Shown here one piece after another: positions 25,430 through 34,547 of a stretch of 64,000 bases of DNA. The stretch is from Nonomuraea africana. GTDB taxonomy: Bacteria > Actinomycetota > Actinomycetes > Streptosporangiales > Streptosporangiaceae. The stretch's first letter is position 1. Every line of letters begins with the position of its first letter. The position numbers and the translations under genes are program-made. The notes beneath the pieces were generated by a model, which did no database searches, was not told the DNA's origin, and worked only from the letters and a program-made list of their open reading frames with translations. The stretch covers positions 1,736,001 through 1,800,000 of the forward strand of contig NZ_JADBEF010000001.1 of NCBI RefSeq assembly GCF_014873535.1. The letters run 5' to 3'.

Positions 25430-26932
25430 ATGAGCCAGGAGATCCTCAGGGTCGAGGGCCTGCGCAAGCGCTTCCCCGGCGTCCTCGCACTGGACGGGGT
25501 GGACCTCTCCCTGCGCACCGGCGAGGTGCACGTGCTGCTCGGCGAGAACGGCGCGGGCAAGAGCACTCTGATCAAGATGCTCTCCGGCGCCTACCACCCC
25601 GACGAGGGCCGCGTCCTGCTCGACGGCCGCCCCGTGGAGATCCGTACGGCAGGCGACGCCCAGCGCCTCGGCATCGCCACCATCTACCAGGAGTTCAACC
25701 TGGTCCCCGAGCTGACCGTGGGGGAGAACCTCGCCCTCGGCCGCCCGCCGCGCAGGTTCGGCTTCGTCGACGTCAAGGCCATGCACCGCCAGGCCCGCGA
25801 GCTGCTCGACCGGGTCGGCCTCGACATCGACCCGCGCAGGAAGCTCGGCACGCTCGGCATCGCGCGCATGCAGATGGTCGAGATCGCCAAGGCGCTGGCG
25901 CTGGAGGCCCGCGTGCTGATCATGGACGAGCCCACCGCGGTGCTGACCACCGGCGAGGTGGACAGGCTCTTCTCCATCGTCAGGCAGCTTCGCGACCAGG
26001 GCGTGGCGATCGTCTTCATCACCCACCACCTCGAGGAGATCGCCCAGGTCGGCGACAGGGTGACCGTACTGCGTGACGGGCGCTCGGTGGCCGAGGTGCC
26101 GGCGGACACGCCCGAGGACGAGCTCGTCAGGCTCATGGTCGGCCGTCCCATCGACCAGCAGTACCCCCGCGAGTCCGAGCGGCCGGGCCGGGCGCTGCTG
26201 AAGGTGAGCGGGCTGGGCAGGCGCGGCCACTTCGACGAGGTCTCCTTCGAGGTGCGCGCCGGCGAGGTCGTCGGCCTCGCGGGGCTGGTGGGCGCGGGCC
26301 GTACCGAGGTGGCCAGGGCGATCTTCGGCGCCGATCACTACGACGAGGGCGAGGTCACGGTGGACGGCAGGCCGCTGCCCGCCGGAGACATCCACGCGGC
26401 GATGGCCATGGGCCTCGGCTTGGTCCCCGAGGACCGCAAGGGGCAGGGGCTGGTGCTCGGCGCGGACGTCGCGGAGAACCTCGGCCTGGTGACGCTCGGC
26501 AGGGCGACCCGCGCCGGATTCGTGGACCGTCAGGGCCAGCGCAAGGTGGCCGCCGAGGTCGCGGGCCGGCTCGGAGTCCGGATGAGCGGGCTCGGCCAGG
26601 AGGTCCGCACGCTCTCCGGAGGAAACCAGCAGAAGATCGTCATCGGCAAGTGGCTGCTGGCCGACGTCAGCGTGCTCATCCTCGACGAACCGACCCGCGG
26701 CATCGACGTCGGCGCCAAGGTCGAGATCTACCAACTGATCAACACACTGACCGCCTCGGGTCACGCCGTCCTCATGATCTCCAGTGATCTCCCCGAGGTG
26801 ATCGGCATGAGCGACAGGGTGCTCGTCATGGCCAGAGGCAGGCTCGTCGGCGAACTCCCCGCGGACGAGGCGACACAGGACGCGGTGATGGCGCTGGCCG
26901 TCACCGAGGTGGAGGGTAGTCGTGTCCAGTAG
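25430..26932 (+). CDS. rbsA: Ribose ABC transporter, double ATP-binding protein
   Basis: This 500-aa ATPase energises ribose uptake with RbsC and RbsB. Both ABC cassettes are present: the first with Walker A GENGAGKST at about 38-46 and Walker B VLIMDEPTAVL; the second with the degenerate Walker A GLVGAGRTE, signature LSGGNQQKIVIGKWL and Walker B VLILDEPTRGID, the normal asymmetry of sugar-importer ATPases. ATG 25430 is preferred to the GTG at 25421 because gaggaagg (25411-25419) is at the right distance. Its 3' end overlaps rbsC by 11 bases. Confidence 0.95.
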   Translation: MSQEILRVEGLRKRFPGVLALDGVDLSLRTGEVHVLLGENGAGKSTLIKMLSGAYHPDEGRVLLDGRPVEIRTAGDAQRLGIATIYQEFNLVPELTVGENLALGRPPRRFGFVDVKAMHRQARELLDRVGLDIDPRRKLGTLGIARMQMVEIAKALALEARVLIMDEPTAVLTTGEVDRLFSIVRQLRDQGVAIVFITHHLEEIAQVGDRVTVLRDGRSVAEVPADTPEDELVRLMVGRPIDQQYPRESERPGRALLKVSGLGRRGHFDEVSFEVRAGEVVGLAGLVGAGRTEVARAIFGADHYDEGEVTVDGRPLPAGDIHAAMAMGLGLVPEDRKGQGLVLGADVAENLGLVTLGRATRAGFVDRQGQRKVAAEVAGRLGVRMSGLGQEVRTLSGGNQQKIVIGKWLLADVSVLILDEPTRGIDVGAKVEIYQLINTLTASGHAVLMISSDLPEVIGMSDRVLVMARGRLVGELPADEATQDAVMALAVTEVEGSRVQ

Positions 26933-27863
26933 AACGAAGGTCTTGCTCTCGGAGAACGGCGCGCTCGTCGCGCTCGTGGTCCTGGCCGTCGCGCTGTCGC
27001 TGCTGTCCAGCGACTTCCTGAGCGTGAGCAACCTGCTCAACGTCGGTGTGCAGGCGGCCGTCACCGCGATCCTCGCCTTCGGCGCCACGTTCGTCATCAT
27101 CACCGCGGGCATCGACCTGTCCGTCGGCTCCGTGGCCGCGCTGTCGGCGATCACGCTGGCGTACCTCTCCACGACCTCGGGCCTGCCGTGGCCGCTGGCC
27201 ACGGTGATCGCGCTGGCCGTCGGCGTGGTGTGCGGGCTGGCCAACGCCGCACTCATCGCGTACGGCAAGCTGCCCCCGTTCATCGCCACCCTGGCCATGC
27301 TCGGCATCGCCCGTGGCCTGGCGCTGGTCGTCTCCCAGGGCAGCCCGATCGCCATGCCCGACGCGGTCTCCCACGTGGGCGACACCATCGGCGGCTACCT
27401 GCCGATTCCGGTGATCGTCATGGTCGTCATGGGCCTCATCGCCGCCGTCATCCTCAACCGCACCTATCCCGGCCGCGCCATGTACGCGATCGGCGGCAAC
27501 GAGGAGGCGGCCAGGCTCTCCGGCATCAAGGTCAACAGGCAGAAGCTCGTCACCTACGCCCTGTCGGGCGGCTTCGCGGCCGTCGCGGGCATCGTGCTGG
27601 CCAGCCGCCTCGCCTCCGCCCAGCCGCAGGCCGCCGCCGGCTACGAGCTGGACGCCATCGCCGCCGTCGTCATCGGAGGCGCCAGCCTGTCCGGCGGCAA
27701 GGGCCGCGCCTTCGGCACTTTCGTCGGCGCCCTCATCCTCGCCGTTCTGCGCAACGGCCTGAATCTCCTGTCCGTCTCCGCCTTCTGGCAGCAGGTGGTG
27801 ATCGGCGTCGTGATCGCGCTCGCGGTCCTCGTCGACACCCTGCGTCGCAGGTCAAGCAATTAA
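26922..27863 (+). CDS. rbsC: Ribose ABC transporter permease
   Basis: The 313-aa membrane protein is an RbsC/AraH/XylH-type permease with 8-10 predicted helices. Family marks are GATFVIITAGIDLSVGSVAAL in the second to third helices, GLANAALIAYGKLPPFIATLAM, and NEEAARLSGIKVNRQKLVTYAL, the cytoplasmic coupling loop. The GTG start overlaps rbsA. It forms the channel for the sugar delivered by RbsB. Confidence 0.95.
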   Translation: MSSRTKVLLSENGALVALVVLAVALSLLSSDFLSVSNLLNVGVQAAVTAILAFGATFVIITAGIDLSVGSVAALSAITLAYLSTTSGLPWPLATVIALAVGVVCGLANAALIAYGKLPPFIATLAMLGIARGLALVVSQGSPIAMPDAVSHVGDTIGGYLPIPVIVMVVMGLIAAVILNRTYPGRAMYAIGGNEEAARLSGIKVNRQKLVTYALSGGFAAVAGIVLASRLASAQPQAAAGYELDAIAAVVIGGASLSGGKGRAFGTFVGALILAVLRNGLNLLSVSAFWQQVVIGVVIALAVLVDTLRRRSSN

Positions 27864-27878
27864 GGGAAGAGAACTGTC

Positions 27879-28820
27879 ATGAAGCTGAGGATCATCGCGG
27901 CCGGCGCCGCGCTCGCGCTCGGCCTGACCGCCTGCGGTTCGGCCGACACCACGGGGACGTCCCCCACGGGCGGCTCCGGCGATATCAAGATCGGCATGTC
28001 GGTCTCCACGCTCAACAACCCCTACTTCGTCCAGCTGCGCTCGGGCGCGGAGGAGGAGGCCAAGAAGCTCGGCGTCTCGCTGACCGTCACCGACGCCCAG
28101 AACGACGCCTCCCAGCAGGTGAACCAGGTCCAGAACTTCACCAGCCAGAACATGAAGGCGATCGTCATCAACCCGGTCGACTCCGACGCGGCCGCGCCGG
28201 CCGTCAAGGCGGCCGAGCGGAGCAACATCCCGGTGATCGCCGCCGACCGCGGCGTCAACGGCGCCCAGGTCAAGCAGACCGTCGCCTCCGACAACGTCCA
28301 GGGCGGCAAGCTGGCCGCGCAGGAACTGGCCAAGCAGATGGGTGAGAAGGGCAAGGTCGTGGTGCTCCAGGGCGTCGCGGGCACCTCCGCCTCGCGCGAC
28401 CGCGGACAGGGCTTCACCGAGGGCATCAAGGCCTACCCGGGCATCCAGGTCGTCGCCGCGCAGCCCGCGGACTTCGACCGCACCAAGGGCCTCGACGTCA
28501 TGAGCAACCTCCTGCAGTCCCACCCCGACATCACCGGTGTCTTCGCCGAGAACGACGAGATGGCGCTCGGCGCGATCAAGGCGCTCGGCGCCAAGGCGGG
28601 CTCGGCGGTGAAGGTCGTCGGCTTCGACGGCACGCCCGACGGCCTGAAGGCCGTCCAGGACGGCACGCTGGCCGCGACCGTCGCCCAGCAGCCCAAGGTC
28701 CTCGGTCAGCAGGCCATCGCCAGCGCGGTGAAGGCCGCCAAGGGCGAGAGCATTCAGCAGACCGTGGCCGTGCCGGTGAAGGTCGCGACCAAGGACAACG
28801 TCTCCGAGTTCGCGGGCTGA
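27879..28820 (+). CDS. rbsB: Ribose-binding lipoprotein
   Basis: This 313-aa substrate-binding protein is a lipoprotein: signal MKLRIIAAGAALALGLTACG with the lipobox LTAC. The mature part is a type I periplasmic-binding fold: MSVSTLNNPYFVQLRSGAEE, VINPVDSDAAAPAVKAA, ADRGVNGAQVKQTVASDN and FAENDEMALGAIKALGAK are the canonical ribose-binding segments (the ADRGVNG loop carries the sugar-contacting Arg). An AAGGGAAGAG element lies before the ATG. It lies between rbsC and rbsK in the operon. Confidence 0.95.
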   Translation: MKLRIIAAGAALALGLTACGSADTTGTSPTGGSGDIKIGMSVSTLNNPYFVQLRSGAEEEAKKLGVSLTVTDAQNDASQQVNQVQNFTSQNMKAIVINPVDSDAAAPAVKAAERSNIPVIAADRGVNGAQVKQTVASDNVQGGKLAAQELAKQMGEKGKVVVLQGVAGTSASRDRGQGFTEGIKAYPGIQVVAAQPADFDRTKGLDVMSNLLQSHPDITGVFAENDEMALGAIKALGAKAGSAVKVVGFDGTPDGLKAVQDGTLAATVAQQPKVLGQQAIASAVKAAKGESIQQTVAVPVKVATKDNVSEFAG

Positions 28821-28822
28821 CC

Positions 28823-29851
28823 ATGGACGTGGTCGTCGTGGGGTCGGTCAACGCCGACCTCGTGGTCAAGGTCGAGCGCAGGCCGGCGCCCGGCGAGACC
28901 GTGATGGGCTCCGACCTCGACACCTTTCCCGGCGGCAAGGGCGCGAACCAGGCCGTCGCCGCCGCCAGGCTCGGCGCGGACGTGGCCCTGCTCGCCAGGA
29001 CCGGCACCGACCAGTACGGCACGCGCCTGGTGGCGGGACTCGCCGCCGAGGGCGTGTCCGTGGAGCACGTGGTGGAGAGCGAGGGGGCCAGCGGCGTCGC
29101 GCTCATCACCGTCGACGCCGACGGCGACAACAGCATCATCGTCTCGCCGGGCGCCAACGCGCGCCTCACCCCCGCCGACGTGGCCGCCGCCGCCGACCTG
29201 CTGGGCGGGGCCGCGGTGGTCTCGCTGATGCTGGAGATCCCGCTCGAGACCGTCACGGCGGCGGCCCGCGCCGCCCGGCGCGCGGTGCTGAACGCCTCAC
29301 CGCCTCGGCCGTTGCCCAGGGAACTGCTGGCTTTGGCCGACCCGCTGGTGGTCAACGAGCACGAGGCGGCGTTCCTGCTGGGCTCGGAGGGAGATCCGGC
29401 GGGGATGGCCCGCGCCCTGCTCGCCCTCGGACCGAGGTCCGTGGTGATCACGCTGGGGGCGGAGGGCGCGGTGGTGGCGGAGTCCTCGGACGCCGCGCGC
29501 CCGGTTCACGTGGACGGTTCGCCGGATCGGGTTTCCTCGGGCGACCTGCCGGACCACGCTTCTTTGGGTCCGAGGGGCGCTTCCTCGGATTCCGCCTCGT
29601 CGGATCTCGCGAGTGGCGCGCGTGGTCCTTCGGGGCGGGCTGACGGGGTTGTCGTCACGGTGGTGCCGAGCCCCGTCGTGGACGCCGTGGACACCACGGG
29701 CGCGGGCGACGCCTTCACCGGCGCGCTGGCCTGGCGGCTGGCCCTCGGCGACACCCTGCCCGAGGCGGCGGCCCTCGCGGTGAAGGTCGGCGCGGCCGCC
29801 GTCCGCCGGGAGGGCGCGCAGAGCTCGTATCCGCGCATGGAGGAGCTGTGA
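28823..29851 (+). CDS. rbsK: Ribokinase with a low-complexity insertion
   Basis: Phosphorylates ribose to ribose-5-phosphate with ATP. The 342-aa protein has all PfkB/ribokinase marks: GSVNADLVVKV at the start, PGGKGANQAVAAARLGA, NEHEAAFL, VITLGAEG and the anion-hole/catalytic DTTGAGDAFTGAL near residues 290-302. Unusual is a segment of about 50 residues (about 223-275; bases 29489-29647), rich in Ser, Asp, Gly and Pro, between the strand after LGAEGAVVAE and VVTVVPSPVVDAVDTTG. Its codons have many T/A third positions unlike the flanks. It starts two bases after rbsB. Confidence 0.9.
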   Translation: MDVVVVGSVNADLVVKVERRPAPGETVMGSDLDTFPGGKGANQAVAAARLGADVALLARTGTDQYGTRLVAGLAAEGVSVEHVVESEGASGVALITVDADGDNSIIVSPGANARLTPADVAAAADLLGGAAVVSLMLEIPLETVTAAARAARRAVLNASPPRPLPRELLALADPLVVNEHEAAFLLGSEGDPAGMARALLALGPRSVVITLGAEGAVVAESSDAARPVHVDGSPDRVSSGDLPDHASLGPRGASSDSASSDLASGARGPSGRADGVVVTVVPSPVVDAVDTTGAGDAFTGALAWRLALGDTLPEAAALAVKVGAAAVRREGAQSSYPRMEEL

Positions 29852-30237
29852 AGCGCTCAGGGATACTCAACGCGGCGCTGGCCGGGCAGCTGGCCAGGCT
29901 AGGTCACACCGACCAGGTGCTGGTCTGCGACAGCGGGATGCCGATCCCGCCCGGTGTCGACGTGGTCGACCTGGCCTTCGTGCCCGGCGTGCCGTCCTTC
30001 GCCGACGTGCTGGACGGCCTGCTGAACGAACTCGTCGTGGAGGGAGCGGTGGCGGCGGGCGAGGTCGCGGAGGCCAACCCCGCATGCGCCGTCCTGCTGG
30101 AGGAACGGCTGCCGGGCCTGGAACACGTCCCGCACGAGGAGCTGAAGCGCCTGTCGCGAGAGGTCAAGCTGGCCGTACGGACGGGAGAGGCCCGCCCCTA
30201 CGCCAACGTGATCCTGCGCTGCGGCGTCTACTTCTAA
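29848..30237 (+). CDS. rbsD: D-ribose pyranase
   Basis: This 129-aa cytosolic enzyme interconverts pyran and furan forms of ribose so that RbsK can use it. Diagnostic are MKRSGILNAALAGQLARLGHTDQVLVCDSGMP at the start (split: KRSGILN with the catalytic His in LGHTD and Asp in VCDSG) and the end GEARPYANVILRCGVYF. The GTG start overlaps the rbsK stop by four bases. It ends the operon; no clear hairpin follows. Confidence 0.95.
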   Translation: MKRSGILNAALAGQLARLGHTDQVLVCDSGMPIPPGVDVVDLAFVPGVPSFADVLDGLLNELVVEGAVAAGEVAEANPACAVLLEERLPGLEHVPHEELKRLSREVKLAVRTGEARPYANVILRCGVYF

Positions 30238-30313
30238 CCGCCAGCCCCAACCCGGCAAGGCCAAGCCCCGGTCCCGGTCTTCTCGCGGGCGCGACAACGC
30301 TGGGCCCCAGGCG

Positions 30314-31234
30314 CTAACGGGATGGGATCACCACCGCCTGCGGGTTGCCCGGCGCGTAGACCGTGATGCCCTGTGGAAGCGACCTCAGTTTCTCGATCTC
30401 CGCGCAGGCGGGGCACTTGTCGTATCCGTCCTGCCGCGCCCTGTTCGCCTCCGCCTCCGCCTTCGCCTGGGCCACCTTCGCCTGCGCCTCCGAGACCGCC
30501 GCGTTGGCCGCCAGCGAGCGGTCCACCGCCTGCTGCACCGGCGCCGGCAGCGTCACCCTGGCCAGCGTGAACCGCAGCCCTGTCAGGTACTCGCCGCCGA
30601 GCGTGGCGGGCAGGTCGCGGGCCAGCGTCCGGTTGACGCCGTCCTGCACCTTGGCGATGGTCGCGTTGCTGTCCTGCGCCCGAAGCGTGGAACTGCCCAG
30701 CAGCGCGCAGGACGGCACCAGCTCCGCGCAGCGCATGCCCCCGATCTGGATGCGCAGCGCGTTGTCGATGACCGGCCGTACGGCCTGGCCGAAGAAGGCG
30801 GACCAGCCCGCGTCGCCCTCCCACGCGTACAGATCGCCCTTGTAAGTGCGGGTGCCGTATTTGTCGTCGAAGGTCTTCAGCGTCGCGGGGTCGAGAGTGA
30901 GGGTGAAGTACAGCGTGCCCTCGATGCCCAGGTTCACCCCGTCGCTGCTGGGCACCGTCACGACGTCCACACCGAGGGCGGTGGCGCGCCTGGCGTCGGC
31001 GGTGATGGTGTAGAAGCGCTGCTGGGCGGGGTAGGTGTGGACGGCCGACCACCAGCCGGTCCAGGTCAGGCCCGATCCTGGCTGGATGACCTGGCGCACC
31101 TTGTTGTCGTCCAGCGGGCCGCCGTCGCGCACGACGGCGACCTCGCCGCCACTCGTGCTCTCCCACCCGCCGACCGCGCCGATCAGGACGGGCAGCGCGA
31201 GCAGGGCGGCGATGATGACCACGGTGATTCTCAC
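30314..31234 (-). CDS. SPFH/band-7 domain membrane-anchored protein
   Basis: The 306-aa protein has one N-terminal membrane helix (VVIIAALLALPVLIGAVGGW), then an SPFH (stomatin/prohibitin/flotillin) domain: GEVAVVRDGGPLD, QRFYTITADARRA, VPSSDGVNLGIEGTLYFTL, and VRPVIDNALRIQIGG. A heptad-rich Ala/Lys/Glu helix follows (AAVSEAQAKVAQAKAEAEAN), then a CPAC pair and a Pro/Gly-rich end. Such proteins oligomerise on the membrane; the role here is unknown. The GTG start at 31234 has GGAGG upstream. It lies 52 bases downstream of the transporter gene at 31287 and may be cotranscribed with it. Confidence 0.8.
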   Translation of the reverse strand: MRITVVIIAALLALPVLIGAVGGWESTSGGEVAVVRDGGPLDDNKVRQVIQPGSGLTWTGWWSAVHTYPAQQRFYTITADARRATALGVDVVTVPSSDGVNLGIEGTLYFTLTLDPATLKTFDDKYGTRTYKGDLYAWEGDAGWSAFFGQAVRPVIDNALRIQIGGMRCAELVPSCALLGSSTLRAQDSNATIAKVQDGVNRTLARDLPATLGGEYLTGLRFTLARVTLPAPVQQAVDRSLAANAAVSEAQAKVAQAKAEAEANRARQDGYDKCPACAEIEKLRSLPQGITVYAPGNPQAVVIPSR

Positions 31235-31286
31235 GAGGACCTCCGAGTGGGCGGCGGTGGCAGCCGCCGCCCACGTCCCTTCGCGG

Positions 31287-32570
31287 CTACCTCATGGCCT
31301 GGACGGCCTGGGCCTCCGCCTCCGCGTTCTTGGGCGCGATGGCGAGGCCGAAAGCGGTGATCGCCAGCGCGACCACCACGTAGATGGACACGGCGGTGGT
31401 CGTGCCGTAGGCGGAGTGGAGCTGCAGGGCGATGATCGGGGCGATCGCGCCGCCGACGATGCCCGCCACCTGGTAGCCCATGGACGCGCCGCTGTAGCGC
31501 AGGCGGGTGCTGAACAGCTCGGCGATGAAGGAGGCCTGCGGGCCGTACATCGCCGCGTGGGTCACCAGGGCGACCACGGCGGCCACCACGATGAGCGGGA
31601 AGGACTTCGTGTCGAGCAGCGGGAAGAAGAAGAACACCCAGACTGCGGCGCCGACCACGCCGGCCAGGTAGACCGTGCGCCTGCCGTACCTGTCGGAAAG
31701 AGCACCGAACAGCGGGATCAGCAGCAGCTGGCAGGCCGAGCCGATGAGCACCGCGTTGAGCCCGACCGAGCGCTCCAGCTTCAGCACGGTGGTGACGTAG
31801 AGCAGGATGTAGATCGTGAAGGTGTAGAAGGCCACGTCCACGCCGATGCGGGCGGTGAAGGCCGACAGCAGCGCGCGGGGGTGCGTGCGCAGCACCTCGA
31901 TCAGCGGCATCCGGGCCTTGGCGCCCTTCTGCTCGATCTCGGCGAACAGCGGCGACTCGGTGATCTTCACCCGGACCCAGAGGCCGACCAGGACCAGCAC
32001 CCCTGACAGAAGGAACGGCACCCGCCAGCCCCACGACAGGAACGCGGCCTCGGACAGGGAGGCGTTCAGGATGCCGAGCAGCGCGGTGGCCATGATGAAG
32101 CCCGCGGGGACGCCCACCTGCGGCCAGCTGGCGTTGAAGCCGCGCCGCCGCGGGTCGCCGTGCTCGATCGACATGATCACTGCGCCGCCCCACTCGCCGC
32201 CCAGGCCGAGGCCCTGGACGAACCTGAGCACACCCAGCAGGATCGGCGCGGCCACGCCGATGGCGTCGTAACCGGGCAGCAGGCCGATGAGGAACGTCGA
32301 GACGCCCATGACGAGCAGCGTCACCACCAGGACGGTCTTGCGGCCGACCCGGTCGCCGAAGTGGCCGAACACGATGCCGCCGAGCGGGCGGGCGACGAAG
32401 GCGACGGCGTTGGTGACCAGGGCGAGCAGGGTGGCGCTGAGCGGGTCGAAGGTCGGGAAGAACAGCTTGCCGAACACCAGCGACGCCGCCGTGCTGTAGA
32501 GGAAGAAGTCGTACCACTCCAGCGACGTGCCGATCAGGCTGGCGAGGATCACCCGCCGCGTCTGGTGCAT
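31287..32570 (-). CDS. Metabolite:H+ symporter family MFS transporter
   Basis: The 427-aa permease belongs to the MHS branch of MFS (ProP, KgtP, ShiA relatives). Marks are SLIGTSLEWYDFFLYSTAAS in helix 1, RPLGGIVFGHFGDRVGRKTV in loop 2-3, RFVQGLGLGGEWGGAVIMSIEH in helix 4-5, and GALSDRYGRRTVYL in the second half; 12 helices are expected. MHS carriers import organic acids, betaines or aromatic acids with protons; the substrate here is not determined. It is divergent from a FadR-type GntR regulator that probably controls it. Confidence 0.9.
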   Translation of the reverse strand: MHQTRRVILASLIGTSLEWYDFFLYSTAASLVFGKLFFPTFDPLSATLLALVTNAVAFVARPLGGIVFGHFGDRVGRKTVLVVTLLVMGVSTFLIGLLPGYDAIGVAAPILLGVLRFVQGLGLGGEWGGAVIMSIEHGDPRRRGFNASWPQVGVPAGFIMATALLGILNASLSEAAFLSWGWRVPFLLSGVLVLVGLWVRVKITESPLFAEIEQKGAKARMPLIEVLRTHPRALLSAFTARIGVDVAFYTFTIYILLYVTTVLKLERSVGLNAVLIGSACQLLLIPLFGALSDRYGRRTVYLAGVVGAAVWVFFFFPLLDTKSFPLIVVAAVVALVTHAAMYGPQASFIAELFSTRLRYSGASMGYQVAGIVGGAIAPIIALQLHSAYGTTTAVSIYVVVALAITAFGLAIAPKNAEAEAQAVQAMR

Positions 32571-32603
32571 GTCATCGCTCCTGCCTGCGTGGGGGGTATT
32601 ACG

Positions 32604-32626
32604 GTTGAATCTAAGGATCGTTCAAC
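32604..32626. promoter_or_regulatory. Candidate GntR operator in divergent promoter
   Basis: Inverted repeat gttgaa-N11-ttcaac; a second imperfect dyad (tcgacaa ... ttgttcga) follows at about 32630-32650. Both lie between the divergent transporter and regulator genes. Confidence 0.5.
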
Positions 32627-32665
32627 AATTCGACAAGAGTTTTGTTCGATGATTCTCTGTGAACT

Positions 32666-33352
32666 GTGGATAACGCGGTGGCAGCGCTGGAGCACGACAG
32701 GTCCCGCCTGGGGCGTAGCAGTACGGCCGAGCGGGTGGCCGACATCCTGCGCGAGCACATCATCGAGGGGCTGTTCGCGCCCGGGCAGCGGCTGTCGGAG
32801 GAGGCGATCGGCAGCGCGCTCGGCGTCTCGCGCAACACCCTCCGCGAGGCCTTCCGGCTGCTGGGACACGAGCGCCTGCTCGACCACAAGCTGAACCGCG
32901 GGGTGTTCGTCCGCGTGCTGTCGGCCGCCGACGTCGCCGACCTCTACCAGATGCGCAGGGTCCTGGAGGGCGCCGCCGTACGGCGTTGCGCCAAGGCCAC
33001 GCCCGAGGCGCTGCGGGCGATCAGGGAGACGGTGGAGGAGGCCGAGCGTTCGGCCTCGGACGACCGATGGCAGGACGTCGGCACCGCCAACAGCCGCTTC
33101 CACCAGGCGCTCGTGGCACTCAACGAAAGCCCGCGCCTGGACGAGGTGATGCGGCAACTGCTGGCGGAGTTGCGGCTGGTCTTCCACGTGATGAGCAATC
33201 CGCGGGCGCTGCACGAGCCGTTCGTCGAGCGCAACCGGCTGCTGCTGGGGCTGATGGAGGCGAGGCGGGCGGCGGACGCGGCGGCGTACCTGGAGATCTA
33301 CCTGGACGACGCCGAACGACTCCTCCTCCAGGCCTACGAACCCATCGGCTGA
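32666..33352 (+). CDS. GntR-family regulator, FadR subfamily
   Basis: This 228-aa regulator has a winged helix (ERVADILREHIIEGLFAPGQRLSEEAIGSALG split over the first helices, then VSRNTLREAFRLLGHERLL) and an FCD ligand domain (about residues 85-225) with the metal-ligand pattern around RRVLEGAAVR, NSRFHQALVAL and MEARRAADAAAYLEIYLDD. FCD regulators bind organic acids. Divergent from the MHS transporter, whose substrate is probably the effector. The GTG start at 32666 is the first in frame. Confidence 0.9.
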   Translation: MDNAVAALEHDRSRLGRSSTAERVADILREHIIEGLFAPGQRLSEEAIGSALGVSRNTLREAFRLLGHERLLDHKLNRGVFVRVLSAADVADLYQMRRVLEGAAVRRCAKATPEALRAIRETVEEAERSASDDRWQDVGTANSRFHQALVALNESPRLDEVMRQLLAELRLVFHVMSNPRALHEPFVERNRLLLGLMEARRAADAAAYLEIYLDDAERLLLQAYEPIG

Positions 33353-33514
33353 CCTCCGCCCGGCTGACTTCCGCCCGGCTGGCCCATGCCCGCGGGACCT
33401 GCCCGTTCTGCATGAACCCTCCGAAGCCGGGCGGCCGGACGGCAGCTGTGGCTGAGCTGTGACCAACCGATGTCTCTTCTCGGGAGTCCAAACGGGTGGA
33501 GAAGGAGAGGGGTC

Positions 33515-34543
33515 ATGAAATACAGGCTTTTGGGGGCGGCGGCCGTGGTGCTGGCCGTCGGCGGGACGATCGTCCCGGCTCACGCGGACACCACCGCGAC
33601 GAACGTCACCAAGTCCACAGTCAACAAGTCGACGATCGAAGGATCCGGCGCCGTCACCGCCCGCGTGGCGTGGGTGGGCTCCTGTGAGGACGCGGACGGC
33701 ATCAGCGTCCCGTGCGGCAAATGGCGCGTCAGGCTCCGCGCCGGGGGCACGGTCACCGTCGCCGACGCCGCGGCCACGGCGGTGGACGCCCGCGGGCGCA
33801 AGGCCGACTCCGTCGGCAAGTTCGCCATCAGCGGCGACGGCCAGTGGATCCTCTACGAGCGGGCCAAGGACCACCGCCTGGTCGTGCGCAAGGTCGCGGG
33901 CGGCAGGGGAACCGTCCTGCCGGCGTCGCTGTCCAGGAAGGGCACCGAGCCCATGCGCGTCTGGCTGTCGCCCGCGGGCGACAGGGTGCTGGTGGAGTAC
34001 GACGAGGGACGCGAGCCGGGCAAGATCGTCACGGTGGCCACGGGGAAGATCGTGAAGTTGCCCGCCGCCGACGACCTCGAGGGTCTCAGCGGCGACGGGG
34101 ACGAGGCGCTGGCCATGCGCTACAACAACGACAACACGACGACGCTGGTCGCCCACGGCATGGACGGCCACAGCGTCGCCAAGGTCCCGCCGCAGGTGGT
34201 GGTCAACGCCGCCACGCGGGCCCTGTCGGCCGACGGCCACACCGTCGCCGTGCTCATCAGCGGCAACACCGAGACGCGCCAGCCGCCCAAGCTGCGCCTG
34301 TACGACCTGGCCACCGACCGGCTGTCGGCGTCCATGACGCTGCCGCTCAAGCCGGACGCGTCGGTCTACCTCGCCCACTGGAGCGGCGACGGCCGCCTCA
34401 CGGTGAAGGCGCAGACGGGCGGGGACGAGAAGCCGACGGTGGTACGGGTGCTCACCGTCGACACCACGACGGGCGCGGCCAAGCCCGTCGACACGTTCAC
34501 GGTCACCGCCAGGAACTACACCTGGCTGACGGCGGGAGAGTGA
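33515..34543 (+). CDS. Secreted beta-propeller-like protein 1
   Basis: The 342-aa exported protein starts with a signal peptide (MKYRLLGAAAVVLAVGGTIV ending at AHA). The mature part begins with a Cys-containing segment (SCEDADGISVPCGKWRVRL), then repeats of the WD40/TolB-like kind: ISGDGQWILYERAKD, LSPAGDRVLVEYDEG, LSGDGDEALAMRYNN, LSADGHTVAVLISGN and WSGDGRLTVKAQTGG. It is similar in order and motifs to the next gene, only five bases downstream. Function unknown; TolB-like propellers often bind partners. ATG 33515 has gagaaggagagggg upstream. Confidence 0.7.
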   Translation: MKYRLLGAAAVVLAVGGTIVPAHADTTATNVTKSTVNKSTIEGSGAVTARVAWVGSCEDADGISVPCGKWRVRLRAGGTVTVADAAATAVDARGRKADSVGKFAISGDGQWILYERAKDHRLVVRKVAGGRGTVLPASLSRKGTEPMRVWLSPAGDRVLVEYDEGREPGKIVTVATGKIVKLPAADDLEGLSGDGDEALAMRYNNDNTTTLVAHGMDGHSVAKVPPQVVVNAATRALSADGHTVAVLISGNTETRQPPKLRLYDLATDRLSASMTLPLKPDASVYLAHWSGDGRLTVKAQTGGDEKPTVVRVLTVDTTTGAAKPVDTFTVTARNYTWLTAGE

Positions 34544-34547
34544 CGTG

